A DNA stretch of 41,193 nt from Bacillota bacterium. Its GTDB lineage: Bacteria; Bacillota_I; Bacilli_A; RF39; UBA660. Made by a program: the position numbers and the translations under genes. The notes beneath the pieces were generated by a model that saw only the letters and a program-made list of their open reading frames with translations, was not told the origin of the DNA and ran no database searches. The stretch covers positions 1 through 41,193 of the forward strand of contig SVAU01000013.1 in the NCBI GenBank assembly GCA_015059245.1. The letters are read 5' to 3'. Of the stretch, positions 1-8,625 are shown piece by piece (within the stretch, counting starts at the first letter, position 1; each line of letters begins with the position of its first letter).

Positions 1-3
1 CTT

Positions 4-109
4 ATTGGTGACGATAGCTGAGTGGGCACACCTCTTCCCATCCCGAACAGAGAAGTTAAGCACTCATACGCCGACGATAGTCTCAAAGCGAAAATAGGTA
101 GTTGCCAAT
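4..109 (+). rRNA. rrf: 5S ribosomal RNA
   Basis: The 5' end ATTGGTGAC pairs with the 3' end GTTGCCAAT (one G-U), forming helix I. The conserved internal stretch CCCATCCCGAACAG, followed by GAAGTTAAG, is the universal 5S loop B/C region. At about 106 nt it is slightly short but complete. A long T-tract follows directly, as expected at the end of an rRNA operon, so 16S and 23S should lie to the left of the window. Confidence 0.95.
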
Positions 110-132
110 TTTTTTTTTGCTCTTTTTTTTCA
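107..132 (+). terminator. T-tract ending the rRNA operon
   Basis: Two runs of T (109-118 and 123-130) follow the 5S helix I. The 5S terminal helix itself could act as the hairpin. No separate stem is visible. Confidence 0.5.
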
Positions 133-217
133 AGGTGGGACTCTATAATGATCCTCTTTTTTTATGCCTTTCTTTACTTAATTACCTATTTTTTATATAA
201 TAATTTTGTGATGTATT

Positions 218-1324
218 ATGTATTTATTATTAGATATTTGTAATGAATCTGGATTTTTAACTGTTTTTTTAATACTAAAATATGCTTTTAGTATTATTTG
301 TACTGTTATTCCTTTAGTTTTGATATATAGATGTACAGTTCCTTTATTTAAGGCTGTTACTTCTGGCAAGGAATTTAGTGGTGAATTAGGTCCTATGGTA
401 CGATCTATTATTGCTGGTTTAATTATATTTTTATTACCTGCAACATTTTCTTTTATTTTTGAGGATTTATTAGGTGGATCTAATGCTTTAAATCAATGTT
501 TTACTAATGCTACTGTAGAAAACATTCAGTCTTTAAAGCAATCTGAAAATGATTCTAGAAAAGATGAAATTGATGAGAAAAAAGATAAACTTAATCAAGC
601 TGCTAGTGATAGGGCTGAAGAAGAAGAAAAAAGGAATGAACAAATTAAGGAAGATATAAAAGAAAAAGAAGAGCAAGAGAGATTAGAGCAGGAACAAGCT
701 AATCAAAATGCTGCTAATGGTGGTTCAAGTCCTGGTAGTAGTAATACTAATTTAAAAACAGCTGCTAAGAATATTATTATAGGAGATTCTAGAACTGTTG
801 GTATGTGCGCTTCTATTACTGGTGATTGGACAAATTGTCAATTTAATAACGGCGGTGCTTTTGTTAATGGTGATGATATATATATTGCTAGGGGTAGTAT
901 GGGATATAGTTGGTTTAATGATACTGCTGTTTCTGCTGTAAATAATATTATTGCTTCTAATCCTGGAACTACATTTAATATTTATTCATTAATGGGTGTT
1001 AACTTTTTATTATCTGATATAGATAAATATATTCCTACGTATAATAATTTGGCTCAAGGAGCATGGAAGGAACATAATTTAATATTAGTAAGTGTAAATC
1101 CTGTTGATGAGGCTAAGGAAGCACAAAATGGATATTCTACTAAAAACGCTAATATTATTACATTTAATAATAAATTAAAAAATGGTACTTCTGGTGTTAG
1201 TAATATTAAGTATTGTGACACTTTTAACGTTGTAAAAGGTAACTTAGGTACTTCAGATGGTTTACATTATACTTCTGGTACTTATAAAGAGATATATAAT
1301 AGTATGAAATCTTGTGGTAGTTAA
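218..1324 (+). CDS. Membrane-anchored SGNH/GDSL-like hydrolase with charged linker
   Basis: 368 aa. The N-terminal 90 residues contain two hydrophobic segments (about 12-40 and 63-86) arranged like small type IV secretion or holin-like membrane proteins. A strongly charged Lys/Glu coiled-coil linker (about 105-165) and a Gly/Ser/Asn hinge follow. The C-terminal domain (about 185-368) has GDSR at 189-192, with S191 at the nucleophile position, and DGLH at 347-350, which fits the block V Asp/His pair of SGNH hydrolases. Substrate is unknown; a surface polysaccharide or peptidoglycan O-acyl group is a guess. The domain probably faces outward. The start is uncertain: no good ribosome site precedes 218. 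The gene stands alone after the rRNA operon. Confidence 0.6.
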   Translation: MYLLLDICNESGFLTVFLILKYAFSIICTVIPLVLIYRCTVPLFKAVTSGKEFSGELGPMVRSIIAGLIIFLLPATFSFIFEDLLGGSNALNQCFTNATVENIQSLKQSENDSRKDEIDEKKDKLNQAASDRAEEEEKRNEQIKEDIKEKEEQERLEQEQANQNAANGGSSPGSSNTNLKTAAKNIIIGDSRTVGMCASITGDWTNCQFNNGGAFVNGDDIYIARGSMGYSWFNDTAVSAVNNIIASNPGTTFNIYSLMGVNFLLSDIDKYIPTYNNLAQGAWKEHNLILVSVNPVDEAKEAQNGYSTKNANIITFNNKLKNGTSGVSNIKYCDTFNVVKGNLGTSDGLHYTSGTYKEIYNSMKSCGS

Positions 1325-1349
1325 TTTTGTGTAAAGATTTTTAATATTA

Positions 1350-1379
1350 TTGAATATACTATTATAAACTTGCTATAAT
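1350..1379 (+). promoter_or_regulatory. Promoter of tsaE
   Basis: TTGAAT at 1350-1355, an 18-nt spacer, then TATAAT at 1374-1379 with TGC directly before it (extended -10). A ribosome site GGTGATAAGG lies just downstream, so the leader is very short. Confidence 0.7.
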
Positions 1380-1397
1380 TTATTTGGGTGATAAGGT

Positions 1398-1850
1398 ATG
1401 AATTATAAATATACATCAAGATGTGAAGAAGATACACTTGAATTAGCAGAAAATATTGAAAGTGAAAAATTTGCCGGAATGGTTATTTGTTTAAATGGAG
1501 AATTAGGTAGTGGAAAGACTGTATTTGTTAAAGGTTTTGCAAAAGCTTTAGGAATAAAAGAAACTGTTACTAGTCCTACATTTAGTTTAGTTAAAGAATA
1601 TCATGACGGCGAAATGCCATTATTCCATATGGATGTTTATCGTATGGAAGATTCTAAAGAAAACTTTGGTTTAGATGATTACTTAAATCAAGATGGTGTT
1701 TGCATAATTGAATGGCCAGAAATGATTGAAGAACAACTACCAGAAGAAAGATTGGATGTTAGAATTAAAGTTATTGATGATGACGTAAGAGTATTTGTAT
1801 TTACTCCACATGGTCAACAATACGAAGAGCTTTGTCAGGCTGTTTTATAA
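1398..1850 (+). CDS. tsaE: tRNA t6A synthesis ATPase TsaE
   Basis: 150 aa, the usual TsaE length. The Walker A motif GSGKT is at 37-41 inside the family sequence NGELGSGKT, and the family segments SPTF and HMDVYRM are present. TsaE is the P-loop ATPase that supports the TsaB-TsaD complex in making N6-threonylcarbamoyladenosine at position 37 of ANN-decoding tRNAs. The next genes encode TsaB, RimI and TsaD, the classical neighbourhood. Its own terminator and a new promoter separate it from tsaB. GGTGATAAGG supports the ATG at 1398. Confidence 0.95.
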   Translation: MNYKYTSRCEEDTLELAENIESEKFAGMVICLNGELGSGKTVFVKGFAKALGIKETVTSPTFSLVKEYHDGEMPLFHMDVYRMEDSKENFGLDDYLNQDGVCIIEWPEMIEEQLPEERLDVRIKVIDDDVRVFVFTPHGQQYEELCQAVL

Positions 1851-1868
1851 AACTCGAAAGAGTTTTTT
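1849..1868 (+). terminator. Terminator after tsaE
   Basis: Stem AAAACTC / GAGTTTT around a GAAA tetraloop, followed by T residues. The tsaE stop codon overlaps the 5' arm. Confidence 0.8.
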
Positions 1869-1883
1869 CTTTTGCCTTAATTG

Positions 1884-1892
1884 TGGTATAAT
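1884..1892 (+). promoter_or_regulatory. Extended -10 promoter of tsaB operon
   Basis: TGG followed by TATAAT at 1887-1892. No convincing -35 box is seen at the normal distance. This element overlaps the 5' part of the longest open frame, so translation must start further downstream. Confidence 0.65.
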
Positions 1893-1913
1893 AAGGCACG
1901 TGAGGTGGTTACT

Positions 1914-2486
1914 TTGTATACACTATTTATAGATACACATGATAAAAATGTATTAATGATTTTATATAAAGATGGAAAAATAATAAATAAAGAAAATTTA
2001 GAAACTAAGAACAAACATAGTGAGGTTGCTATGCCTACTATTGATAAGTTATTGAAAGATGTTAATGTTGATGTTTCTGAATTAGGAAATGTAATAGTTG
2101 TAAATGGTCCAGGATCATTTACTGGTGTTAGAATAGCTGTAACTATTGCTAAGACTATTGCTTATGCCTTACCTATTCCTATTAGAGTAATAGATGCTTT
2201 AACAATACTAGCTACTGGCGTAGATACTTTAAAGAAAGTAGTTGCTATAGAAGATAGAAATGGTGCATTTGTAGGTACGTTTGATTCTAATTACAATACT
2301 TTAGAACCTTTACAATATATGAATAAATCTATGTATACTGAATTTAAAGAAAATAATGATGTTAATACTTTAGTAGATGTAGACTATGAAAAGGTTTATG
2401 AATATGTAATGACATTAAAAGAATTAAATCCACATGAAGTTAAACCATTATATATAAAAGGGATAAGTGCTTTAGATGGTAAATAA
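1914..2486 (+). CDS. tsaB: tRNA t6A synthesis protein TsaB
   Basis: 190 aa from a TTG start at 1914. The open frame reaches back to 1881, but that part covers the -10 box. TTG at 1914 follows GAGGTGG by a few bases and gives the normal TsaB beginning (MYTLFIDTHDKN). GPGSFTGVRI is the signature of the family. TsaB is an inactive ASKHA-fold paralogue of TsaD and is the scaffold of the threonylcarbamoyl transferase complex. At 190 residues it is somewhat shorter than the 220-240 usual in Bacilli, mainly in the C-terminal half. It overlaps rimI by 11 nt, so translation is coupled. Confidence 0.92.
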   Translation: MYTLFIDTHDKNVLMILYKDGKIINKENLETKNKHSEVAMPTIDKLLKDVNVDVSELGNVIVVNGPGSFTGVRIAVTIAKTIAYALPIPIRVIDALTILATGVDTLKKVVAIEDRNGAFVGTFDSNYNTLEPLQYMNKSMYTEFKENNDVNTLVDVDYEKVYEYVMTLKELNPHEVKPLYIKGISALDGK

Positions 2487-2910
2487 GATTAGTTTGGAAT
2501 ACTTGGATGCATTTAATAAATTAGGATTTCAAGTAAATAGTAATTTTTCTAATCTATATAATTTAAGTAAAATAATAGAATCTCAATATGACTATGTTTA
2601 TGGATATTACTTAGATGATAAATTAGTTGGTTTTATACATGTAACAAAGTTATATGAAACTATGGATATAGTTAATGTAGTTGTAGATAGGGAAGTACGT
2701 AAACAGGGGATTGCTACTAAATTAATTAATTATGTAATAGATTTATTTGATGATATAGATAATGTTATGTTAGAAGTTAATGAAAATAATATACCTGCTA
2801 TATCATTATATAAAAAGAATAATTTCGAAATTATTAATAAACGTAATAATTATTATGGTAGTGATGCTGCTTTAATTATGAAAAGAGTTGTTGAAAATGA
2901 AAGATGTTAA
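2476..2910 (+). CDS. rimI: Ribosomal-protein-alanine N-acetyltransferase RimI
   Basis: 144 aa, single GNAT domain. The acetyl-CoA loop is seen in REVRKQGIATKL (R/Q-x-x-G-x-A), and the C-terminal LEVNENN..AISLYKKNNF block is the RimI-type substrate region. RimI acetylates the N-terminus of ribosomal protein S18, and its gene usually lies between tsaB and tsaD as here. The ATG at 2476 lies within the end of tsaB, and the end overlaps tsaD by 14 nt, so the three genes form one translationally coupled operon. Other N-terminal protein substrates cannot be excluded. Confidence 0.85.
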   Translation: MVNKISLEYLDAFNKLGFQVNSNFSNLYNLSKIIESQYDYVYGYYLDDKLVGFIHVTKLYETMDIVNVVVDREVRKQGIATKLINYVIDLFDDIDNVMLEVNENNIPAISLYKKNNFEIINKRNNYYGSDAALIMKRVVENERC

Positions 2911-3901
2911 TATTTTAGCTATTGAGTCATCATGTGATGAAACTAGTATGGCAATTATTAGAAATGGTTGTGAATGTGTTCATTTAACTGTATTAACTCA
3001 AATGGATACGCATGCTGAATTTGGAGGAGTAGTACCAGAAATAGCTTCTCGTATGCATACTGAAAATGTTACTATGGTACTTGAAGAAACTTTAAATAAA
3101 GCTAATATGACTATGGATGATATAGATGCTATTGCAGTTACATATGCTCCTGGATTATTAGGAAGTTTATTAGTAGGTGTAGAATTTGCTAAGACTATGT
3201 CATTTGTATATAAGAAACCTTTAATAGCTGTTAATCATATTGCTGGTCATATATATGCTAATAACTTAGAAAAACCAATGCAATTTCCATTGTTAGCATT
3301 AGTAGTAAGTGGTGGACATACTGATTTAATCTTAATGAAAGGTGACTATCAGTTTGAACATATTGGTGGTACTTTAGATGATGCAATTGGTGAGTGTTAT
3401 GATAAAGTTGCTAGAGTTATTGGATTAGGATATCCTGGTGGACCTAAAGTAGAAAAAGCTGCTTTAGAAGGTGAACATACTTATGATTTACCTATGCCTA
3501 TGAATGATGATTCATTTAATATGAGTTTTAGTGGATTAAAGAGTAATATAATTAATTTAGTACATAATGAAAAACAAAGAGGTAATGAAATTAGAAATAA
3601 TGATTTAGCTAGAAGTTTTCAAGATGTTGCTATAGATCAATTATGTAGAAAAACTGAATTAGCTATAAAAAAATATGATATTAAGAATATGATTATAGCG
3701 GGTGGTGTTTCTGCTAATAAATATTTAAGACAAGAAATTAAGAAAGTTACTGATAAGTATGGAGTAGATTTATCTGTACCTAGTTTTGTTTATTGTACTG
3801 ATAATGCTGCTATGATAGGTGCAGCTGCATATCCTTTATATTTAAAAGGAGAATTTGCTGATTTAACATTAAATGCAACTAGTAGTGATGAACTTTATTA
3901 G
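2897..3901 (+). CDS. tsaD: tRNA t6A transferase TsaD
   Basis: 334 aa from ATG 2897; the open frame extends to a TTG at 2888, but the ATG gives the usual start MKDVNILAIESSCDETS. The metal-binding HxxxH is H114/H118 in NHIAGHI, and the ASKHA phosphate loops SGGHTDL and GGVSANKYLR are present. TsaD transfers threonylcarbamoyl from TC-AMP to A37 of tRNA together with TsaB and TsaE. Length and motifs are complete. TsaC/Sua5, which makes TC-AMP, is not in this window. Confidence 0.96.
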   Translation: MKDVNILAIESSCDETSMAIIRNGCECVHLTVLTQMDTHAEFGGVVPEIASRMHTENVTMVLEETLNKANMTMDDIDAIAVTYAPGLLGSLLVGVEFAKTMSFVYKKPLIAVNHIAGHIYANNLEKPMQFPLLALVVSGGHTDLILMKGDYQFEHIGGTLDDAIGECYDKVARVIGLGYPGGPKVEKAALEGEHTYDLPMPMNDDSFNMSFSGLKSNIINLVHNEKQRGNEIRNNDLARSFQDVAIDQLCRKTELAIKKYDIKNMIIAGGVSANKYLRQEIKKVTDKYGVDLSVPSFVYCTDNAAMIGAAAYPLYLKGEFADLTLNATSSDELY

Positions 3902-3966
3902 TTTATAGTTCTTAATAAATATGGTAATATATATATAGTAAAAACCATATAAGAAGGTGTTGAAGT

Positions 3967-4959
3967 ATGAAGAAAATTTTAGTTACTGGTGCTGCTGGTA
4001 CTGTTGGACTTCAAGTAATAAGATTTTTACTTAGTGAAGGAAAATATGAGATTACTGCATTGGAACTTAGAAATAGAGCGTCTTATAAAAGATTAAAGTC
4101 TTTTAGAAAAAGAATAAATATAGTTTATGGAGATGTAAATGATAAATCTATAGTAGATGCTTTAATTAAAGATCATGATGTAGTTATTCATTTAGCTGGT
4201 GTATTACCTCCTTTAGCGAATATTAATGAAGATATTTGTAAAGAAGTAGATTTAAATGGAACTAAAACAGTTGTAGATGCTATAAAAAGATATAATCCTG
4301 AGTGTTTTATGTTATATGCTTCTAGTACTTCAGTATATGGTAAAGTAGATGACTATAAAAATATTGATAAGAAAACTAAATTTAATATAGATGAATATGA
4401 TTATTATTCAAAATATAAAGTTGAATGTGAAAAATATATAAAAGCAAACATAAAGAATTTTTCAATATTAAGATTAGCTTATATATTGGGTGATCCTGGT
4501 CCGGAAGGATTAATATATAATGTCCCACTAGATTGTAATATGGAAGTATTGTCTGCTGAAGATGCAGGATATGCTTTTGTATGTGCTATTGATTATAAGA
4601 AAAAAATCAATAAGAAAATATTTAATGTATCTGGTGGAGAAAAATTTAGAACAACTTATAAAGAGTATGTTCAAAAAGTATTTAAGACTTATGGGTTATC
4701 ATTAAAGTTTATTGCATCTTGGTTAATGGCCGAAAAGAATTATTGTGGTGGTTATTATAAAGATGGAGATGAATTAGAAAATATCTTACATTTTAGAAGT
4801 AAAAACTTAAGTGTTTATTATAATAATACTTTAGCTAAGTATAAAAGTAAGTTAAGTAGAGTGATACCTAGATTATTTGCATTACCATTTGTATATTTTG
4901 GTACAAGTGATAAAAAGCAAAAAGATGTATATGTAGATACAAAAAAGAAACATAAATAA
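3967..4959 (+). CDS. NAD-dependent epimerase/dehydratase (extended SDR)
   Basis: 330 aa. The Rossmann motif is G8-x-x-G11-x-x-G14 in LVTGAAGTVG, DV at the end of beta-3 is followed by HLAGVL, and the catalytic pair is Y147-x-x-x-K151 in YYSKYK with SSTSVYG before it. These are features of GalE/UDP-sugar epimerase-type SDRs. The C-terminal about 90 residues are basic and do not match a specific sugar enzyme, so the substrate is open. It has a ribosome site AGAAGGTG and stands between the t6A operon and yebC as its own unit. Confidence 0.8.
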   Translation: MKKILVTGAAGTVGLQVIRFLLSEGKYEITALELRNRASYKRLKSFRKRINIVYGDVNDKSIVDALIKDHDVVIHLAGVLPPLANINEDICKEVDLNGTKTVVDAIKRYNPECFMLYASSTSVYGKVDDYKNIDKKTKFNIDEYDYYSKYKVECEKYIKANIKNFSILRLAYILGDPGPEGLIYNVPLDCNMEVLSAEDAGYAFVCAIDYKKKINKKIFNVSGGEKFRTTYKEYVQKVFKTYGLSLKFIASWLMAEKNYCGGYYKDGDELENILHFRSKNLSVYYNNTLAKYKSKLSRVIPRLFALPFVYFGTSDKKQKDVYVDTKKKHK

Positions 4960-4994
4960 GTATAAAATTCCTAGTAATATTACACTTATTTATG
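4951..4994. repeat. 11-bp perfect inverted repeat over the stop codon and yebC promoter
   Basis: CATAAATAAGT (4951-4961, containing the stop of the SDR gene) and ACTTATTTATG (4984-4994). The second arm is directly followed by TATAAT at 4995-5000, the likely -10 of yebC. There is no T-tract, so it is not an ordinary terminator. Confidence 0.6.
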
Positions 4995-5027
4995 TATAAT
5001 AGAAAAGATTTTTAAAGAGGTGTAATT

Positions 5028-5750
5028 ATGGGAAGAGCTTATGCTGTTAGAGAAGCAAAAATAAAAAAGACAGGGGCTGCTAAAGGAAAGTTATATACTA
5101 ACTTTGCTAAAGAAATATATTTAGCTGCTAAAAGAGGAGTTCCTGAAATAGAAGCAAATAGTGCTTTAAAACATTTAGTAGAAAAAGCAAAGAAAATGCA
5201 AGTACCTGCAGATATTATTAATAGAGCTTTAGATAAAGCTAAAGGTGCAGGTAAAGATGAATATGAAGAAATAATATATGAAGGATTTGGTCCTGGTGCT
5301 TCAACATTCATGATTAAGACATTAACTGATAATGTTAATAGAACTGTTGGAGAAGTTAGAGCTGCATTTAATAAATTAAATAAAAGTTTAGGAGTTAGTA
5401 ATTCAGTATCTTATAACTATGATAATTTATGTGTATTAAGTTTTAAATCAGATAAAGAAGAAGAATTACTAATGGCTTTACTTGATGCAGGAATAGAACC
5501 AGTTGAATTTGAAAATGAAGATGGTTTTATAAATGTAGAAGTTAAATACATTGATAATATAAAAACTAGAGAAGTTATTGAATCTGTAGAACCTGAAGTA
5601 GATTATGAATTAGATGAATGTGGATGGTATGCTAAAGATTTAGTTACTTTAGAAGGTGAAGATTTAGAATTATTTAATAAATTATATGGTTTATTAGATG
5701 ATATTGAAGATGTTACTGATGTATATCATAATGTAGATTTAGGAGAATAG
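5028..5750 (+). CDS. yebC: YebC/PmpR family protein, YeeI (YebC2)-like
   Basis: 240 aa, full length. It begins MGRAYAVREAK and ends DVYHNVDLGE, matching the B. subtilis YeeI branch more closely than the YebC branch. IYEGFGPGA and NVNRTVGEVR are family blocks. YebC proteins were first described as transcription regulators; bacterial and mitochondrial (TACO1) members are now linked to translation of difficult sequences such as polyproline stretches. The protein is cytoplasmic. AAAGAGGTG supports the ATG. It is a single transcription unit with its own terminator. Confidence 0.9.
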   Translation: MGRAYAVREAKIKKTGAAKGKLYTNFAKEIYLAAKRGVPEIEANSALKHLVEKAKKMQVPADIINRALDKAKGAGKDEYEEIIYEGFGPGASTFMIKTLTDNVNRTVGEVRAAFNKLNKSLGVSNSVSYNYDNLCVLSFKSDKEEELLMALLDAGIEPVEFENEDGFINVEVKYIDNIKTREVIESVEPEVDYELDECGWYAKDLVTLEGEDLELFNKLYGLLDDIEDVTDVYHNVDLGE

Positions 5751-5775
5751 GACATTACTAGTAATGTCTTTTTTT
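5751..5775 (+). terminator. Terminator after yebC
   Basis: Stem GACATTA / TAATGTC around a CTAG loop, followed by eight T residues. A -10 box TATAAT (5779-5784) for the NUDIX gene follows at once. Confidence 0.85.
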
Positions 5776-5801
5776 GTTTATAATATAGGTGGTGATTATT
5801 T

Positions 5802-6308
5802 ATGAAAGAGATTATATATAATGATAATAATTTAAAAGATGAAGATATACATGAATGGGTGAAGAGAGCTAAGATATTAGTAGTCAATTCTAAGGATGAA
5901 GTATTGATTGTACATACTGATGATAGTTATTATTTTTTAGGTGGTCATGTTGATGGTGATGAATCTGATTATGAATGTTTAGTTAGAGAAATAAAAGAAG
6001 AAGCTGGAATAGATTATGATCCTAAGATAGATAGTCCTTTTATCTCTATTAAGTATTTGTTTAAAGATTATCCTGAAGAGGGGATTAATAGAGGTTATAT
6101 AGCTAATTATTATGTAGTATATGATGATATGGTACCTAATCCTGATAATGTTAGTTTAACTGAAGGAGAAGCGTTAGGTCATTTAAAATTAGTTTATATA
6201 CATAAAGATAATATATTAGAGGAAGTAAAACCTTATTTAGATATTTGTAAGAGAAAAAATGTAGTAAGAGATACTATTGATGTGTTAGAATATTTCTTAC
6301 AAAATTAA
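5802..6308 (+). CDS. NUDIX hydrolase
   Basis: 168 aa. The complete NUDIX box runs from G48 to I70: G48-x5-E54-x7-R62-E63-x-x-E66-E67-x-G69-I70. It would use Mg2+ to hydrolyse a nucleoside diphosphate linked to another moiety. Flanking beta strands fit the fold. The sequence does not tell which of the many NUDIX substrates (oxidised nucleotides, ADP-ribose, nucleotide sugars) is used. It is cytoplasmic, with ATG at 5802 preceded by GGTGGTGAT. Confidence 0.9.
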   Translation: MKEIIYNDNNLKDEDIHEWVKRAKILVVNSKDEVLIVHTDDSYYFLGGHVDGDESDYECLVREIKEEAGIDYDPKIDSPFISIKYLFKDYPEEGINRGYIANYYVVYDDMVPNPDNVSLTEGEALGHLKLVYIHKDNILEEVKPYLDICKRKNVVRDTIDVLEYFLQN

Positions 6309-6362
6309 TTTCATTAATTTATCACATAAGTGAGATATTATAAATGTATCGGGGTGAGATGT

Positions 6363-7028
6363 ATGAAAATCTTGGTAGTTGATGATGAAATGTTAATAAG
6401 AAGTGTTATTAAGGAATACTTGTTATTGGAAGGATATGAGGTTGATGAAGCTAGTAATGGTGAGGAAGCTGTTAAGTTAGCTACTACTAATAATTATGCT
6501 TTGATGATTATGGATATAATGATGCCTCATATGGATGGGTTTCAAGCTTGTAGGGAGATAAAACAAGTAAATGATATACCTTGTATTATGTTATCTGCAA
6601 GAAGTGAGGAATATGATAAATTAAATGGATTTGATATTGGTATAGATGATTATGTTACGAAACCATTTAGTCCTAAAGAATTGATGGCTAGGGTTAAAGC
6701 AGTATTAAAGAGAACTAATTCTATGGAAAGTTCATATGTATTTGGAGAACTTGTTATAGATGATAAGGCTCATGATGTATTCTTAGGAAATAGTAAATTG
6801 TATTTAACTCCTAAGGAATATGATTTATTAAAATATTTTGTTAATAATAAAAATATTGCTTTATCTAGAGAGCAACTATTAACTAATGTTTGGGGTTATG
6901 ATTTTTATGGTGATGATAGAACTATAGATACTCATGTAAAAACATTAAGAAAGAATCTTGGTACTTATGGAGATTATATAAAGACTATAAGAGGAATAGG
7001 ATATAAGTTTGAGTATTATGATAAATAG
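6363..7028 (+). CDS. OmpR/PhoB-family response regulator
   Basis: 221 aa from ATG 6363; an upstream GTG at 6330 is in frame, but GGGGTGAG lies just before 6363 and the protein then starts MKILVVDDEM. The receiver domain has the DDE acidic cluster, the phosphorylated D51 in MDIMMP, the switch residue S in LSAR and K100 in TKPF. The winged helix-turn-helix domain (about 125-221) carries the typical EYDLLKYF, RTIDTHVKTLRKNLG and IRGIGYKFE segments. Its stop overlaps the histidine kinase start by 11 nt. Target genes are unknown; direct repeats after the kinase gene are a possible autoregulatory site. Confidence 0.93.
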   Translation: MKILVVDDEMLIRSVIKEYLLLEGYEVDEASNGEEAVKLATTNNYALMIMDIMMPHMDGFQACREIKQVNDIPCIMLSARSEEYDKLNGFDIGIDDYVTKPFSPKELMARVKAVLKRTNSMESSYVFGELVIDDKAHDVFLGNSKLYLTPKEYDLLKYFVNNKNIALSREQLLTNVWGYDFYGDDRTIDTHVKTLRKNLGTYGDYIKTIRGIGYKFEYYDK

Positions 7029-8415
7029 AAATAGTAGTATTAGAGTTAAGACATTATTTTATTTAGTCTTATTTTCAGTATTTATATTACTTTTGTTATG
7101 GGCTACACAGTTATTGTTATCTAATTATTTATATGAGAAATATCAAATGAATGACATGAACAAAATAGCTAAGGAGATAAGTAATACAGATTATGAAGAT
7201 TTAGATGAGTACTTAGAAAAAGTTGTATATAATAATTCTGTTTGTATACAGTTTATTGATGAATTTGGGACATCTAAACTATATAATGATACTTTAACAG
7301 GTTGTTTGTTAGGTAGAAGTAATAAGGCATTGCTTAAATATAAGCAAAATCTATATGATAGTAAAAAAGATATTGATGCTATAAGATTAGTAAATCCTGA
7401 TTATAAATCTTCAGCGTTGTTATATGGTGTAGAAGTAGATGGTGGATATGTATTTTTATTTACAATGTTAAGTAATGTAAATAAAAATTATAATTTAGTA
7501 AAAGATCAGTTAATTTACATTACTATTGTAGTTATTATATTGGCTGTTGTATTAAGTTTTATTTTATCTAAAATTTTTAGTGAACCAATAGTTAATATAA
7601 CAGAAAAAGCTAAGATGTTAGCTAATGGTAATTTTAATGTTGAATTTGAAAAAGATGGTGTAAAAGAAATAGATGAATTAGCTGATACTCTTAATTATTT
7701 AAAGAGTGAAGTTAGTAAGACAGATCAGTATAGAAGAGATCTAATGGCAAATGTATCACATGATTTAAAAACACCTCTTACAATGATTAAAGCTTATGCT
7801 GAAATGGTAAGAGATATCACTTATAAAGATAAAGCTAAAAGAGAAGATAATTTAAATGTTATTATTGAGGAGACTGATAGATTAAACTTATTAGTTGGTG
7901 ACATATTAGCTTTATCTAAGTTACAAAATAATTCAACTATATTGGATATATCTACTTTTGATTTAAAAGAAGAAATAGATGGTATTTTAAAACGCTATGA
8001 GTATTTAAAAGAAACAGAAGGTTACGAGATAGTTGTTAATATACCAGATAAGATTATGGTTAGAGCAGATAAGAATAAGATTAATCAAGTTATATATAAT
8101 TTAATTAATAATGGATTAAATTATACTGGTGATGATAAGATAGTTAAATTAAATATAACTGAACATAAAAAGGATTACTTAGTTGAAATAATAGATTCTG
8201 GTAAAGGTATAGATCCTAAGGATATTGATCATATTTGGGATAAGTATTATAAGAAAGAGAAGAATCATAAAAGAAATGTAGTTGGTACTGGTCTTGGACT
8301 TTCTATAGTTAAAGAAATATTAGAATGTCATGATATGTCATATGGTGTAAAGAGTGTTAAGAATAAAGGTACGACTTTTTACTTTACAATTAATAAGTTT
8401 GGTGACAAAAAATAA
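7018..8415 (+). CDS. Membrane sensor histidine kinase
   Basis: 465 aa from ATG 7018 (a TTG at 7009 is also in frame). Two membrane segments (about 10-33 and 165-187) enclose an extracellular sensor of about 130 residues containing two Cys. A HAMP domain follows (about 188-240), then HisKA with the phospho-acceptor H248 in VSHDLKTPL. The ATPase domain has N-box NLINNGLNY, DSGKGI and GTGLGLSIVKEI. It is paired with the OmpR-type regulator through an 11-nt overlap. The signal sensed cannot be read from the sequence. Confidence 0.93.
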   Translation: MINRNSSIRVKTLFYLVLFSVFILLLLWATQLLLSNYLYEKYQMNDMNKIAKEISNTDYEDLDEYLEKVVYNNSVCIQFIDEFGTSKLYNDTLTGCLLGRSNKALLKYKQNLYDSKKDIDAIRLVNPDYKSSALLYGVEVDGGYVFLFTMLSNVNKNYNLVKDQLIYITIVVIILAVVLSFILSKIFSEPIVNITEKAKMLANGNFNVEFEKDGVKEIDELADTLNYLKSEVSKTDQYRRDLMANVSHDLKTPLTMIKAYAEMVRDITYKDKAKREDNLNVIIEETDRLNLLVGDILALSKLQNNSTILDISTFDLKEEIDGILKRYEYLKETEGYEIVVNIPDKIMVRADKNKINQVIYNLINNGLNYTGDDKIVKLNITEHKKDYLVEIIDSGKGIDPKDIDHIWDKYYKKEKNHKRNVVGTGLGLSIVKEILECHDMSYGVKSVKNKGTTFYFTINKFGDKK

Positions 8416-8430
8416 TTTTTAATAATTTTT

Positions 8431-8448
8431 TCACTTTTCTATCACTTT
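8431..8448 (+). promoter_or_regulatory. Direct repeats, possible response-regulator site
   Basis: TCACTTT occurs at 8431-8437 and again at 8442-8448, starts 11 bp apart, about one helical turn. This is the arrangement usually bound by OmpR-family dimers. A weak -10-like TATTAT (8467-8472) without a good -35 lies downstream, as in activated promoters. A tandem AATAATTTTT pair (8411-8430) precedes them. Confidence 0.3.
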
Positions 8449-8491
8449 ATTTTCATATTCATAATTTATTATTAAATTATGAAAGGAAAAG

Positions 8492-8548
8492 GTGATATAT
8501 GTAGTTAGAAAGAGGATTTGTATAATAAGAATAAAATTAATAAATTAA
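8492..8548 (+). CDS. Candidate 18-aa cationic, hydrophobic small peptide
   Basis: GTG at 8492 is preceded by AAAGGA at a spacing of 6 nt. It encodes MIYVVRKRICIIRIKLIN, rich in Ile/Val and Lys/Arg, which could insert in the membrane. It lies between the kinase gene and a terminator hairpin near 8624-8649, downstream of the direct repeats, so it may be a small target or feedback peptide of the two-component pair. Competing reading: the same transcript is a noncoding RNA or a decayed gene. An ATG at 8499 meets UAG at once. Confidence 0.25.
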   Translation: MIYVVRKRICIIRIKLIN

Positions 8549-8625
8549 GATTAAATAAATTTAATTATATAAATATAGACCCTATACAATTAAAATAACA
8601 TATAAACTCAAACTCACACTTTTGG

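Noticed and set aside
22..243. 73-codon open frame on the plus strand
   Set aside because: It lies across the 5S rRNA and its T-tract and overlaps the next gene; no ribosome site.
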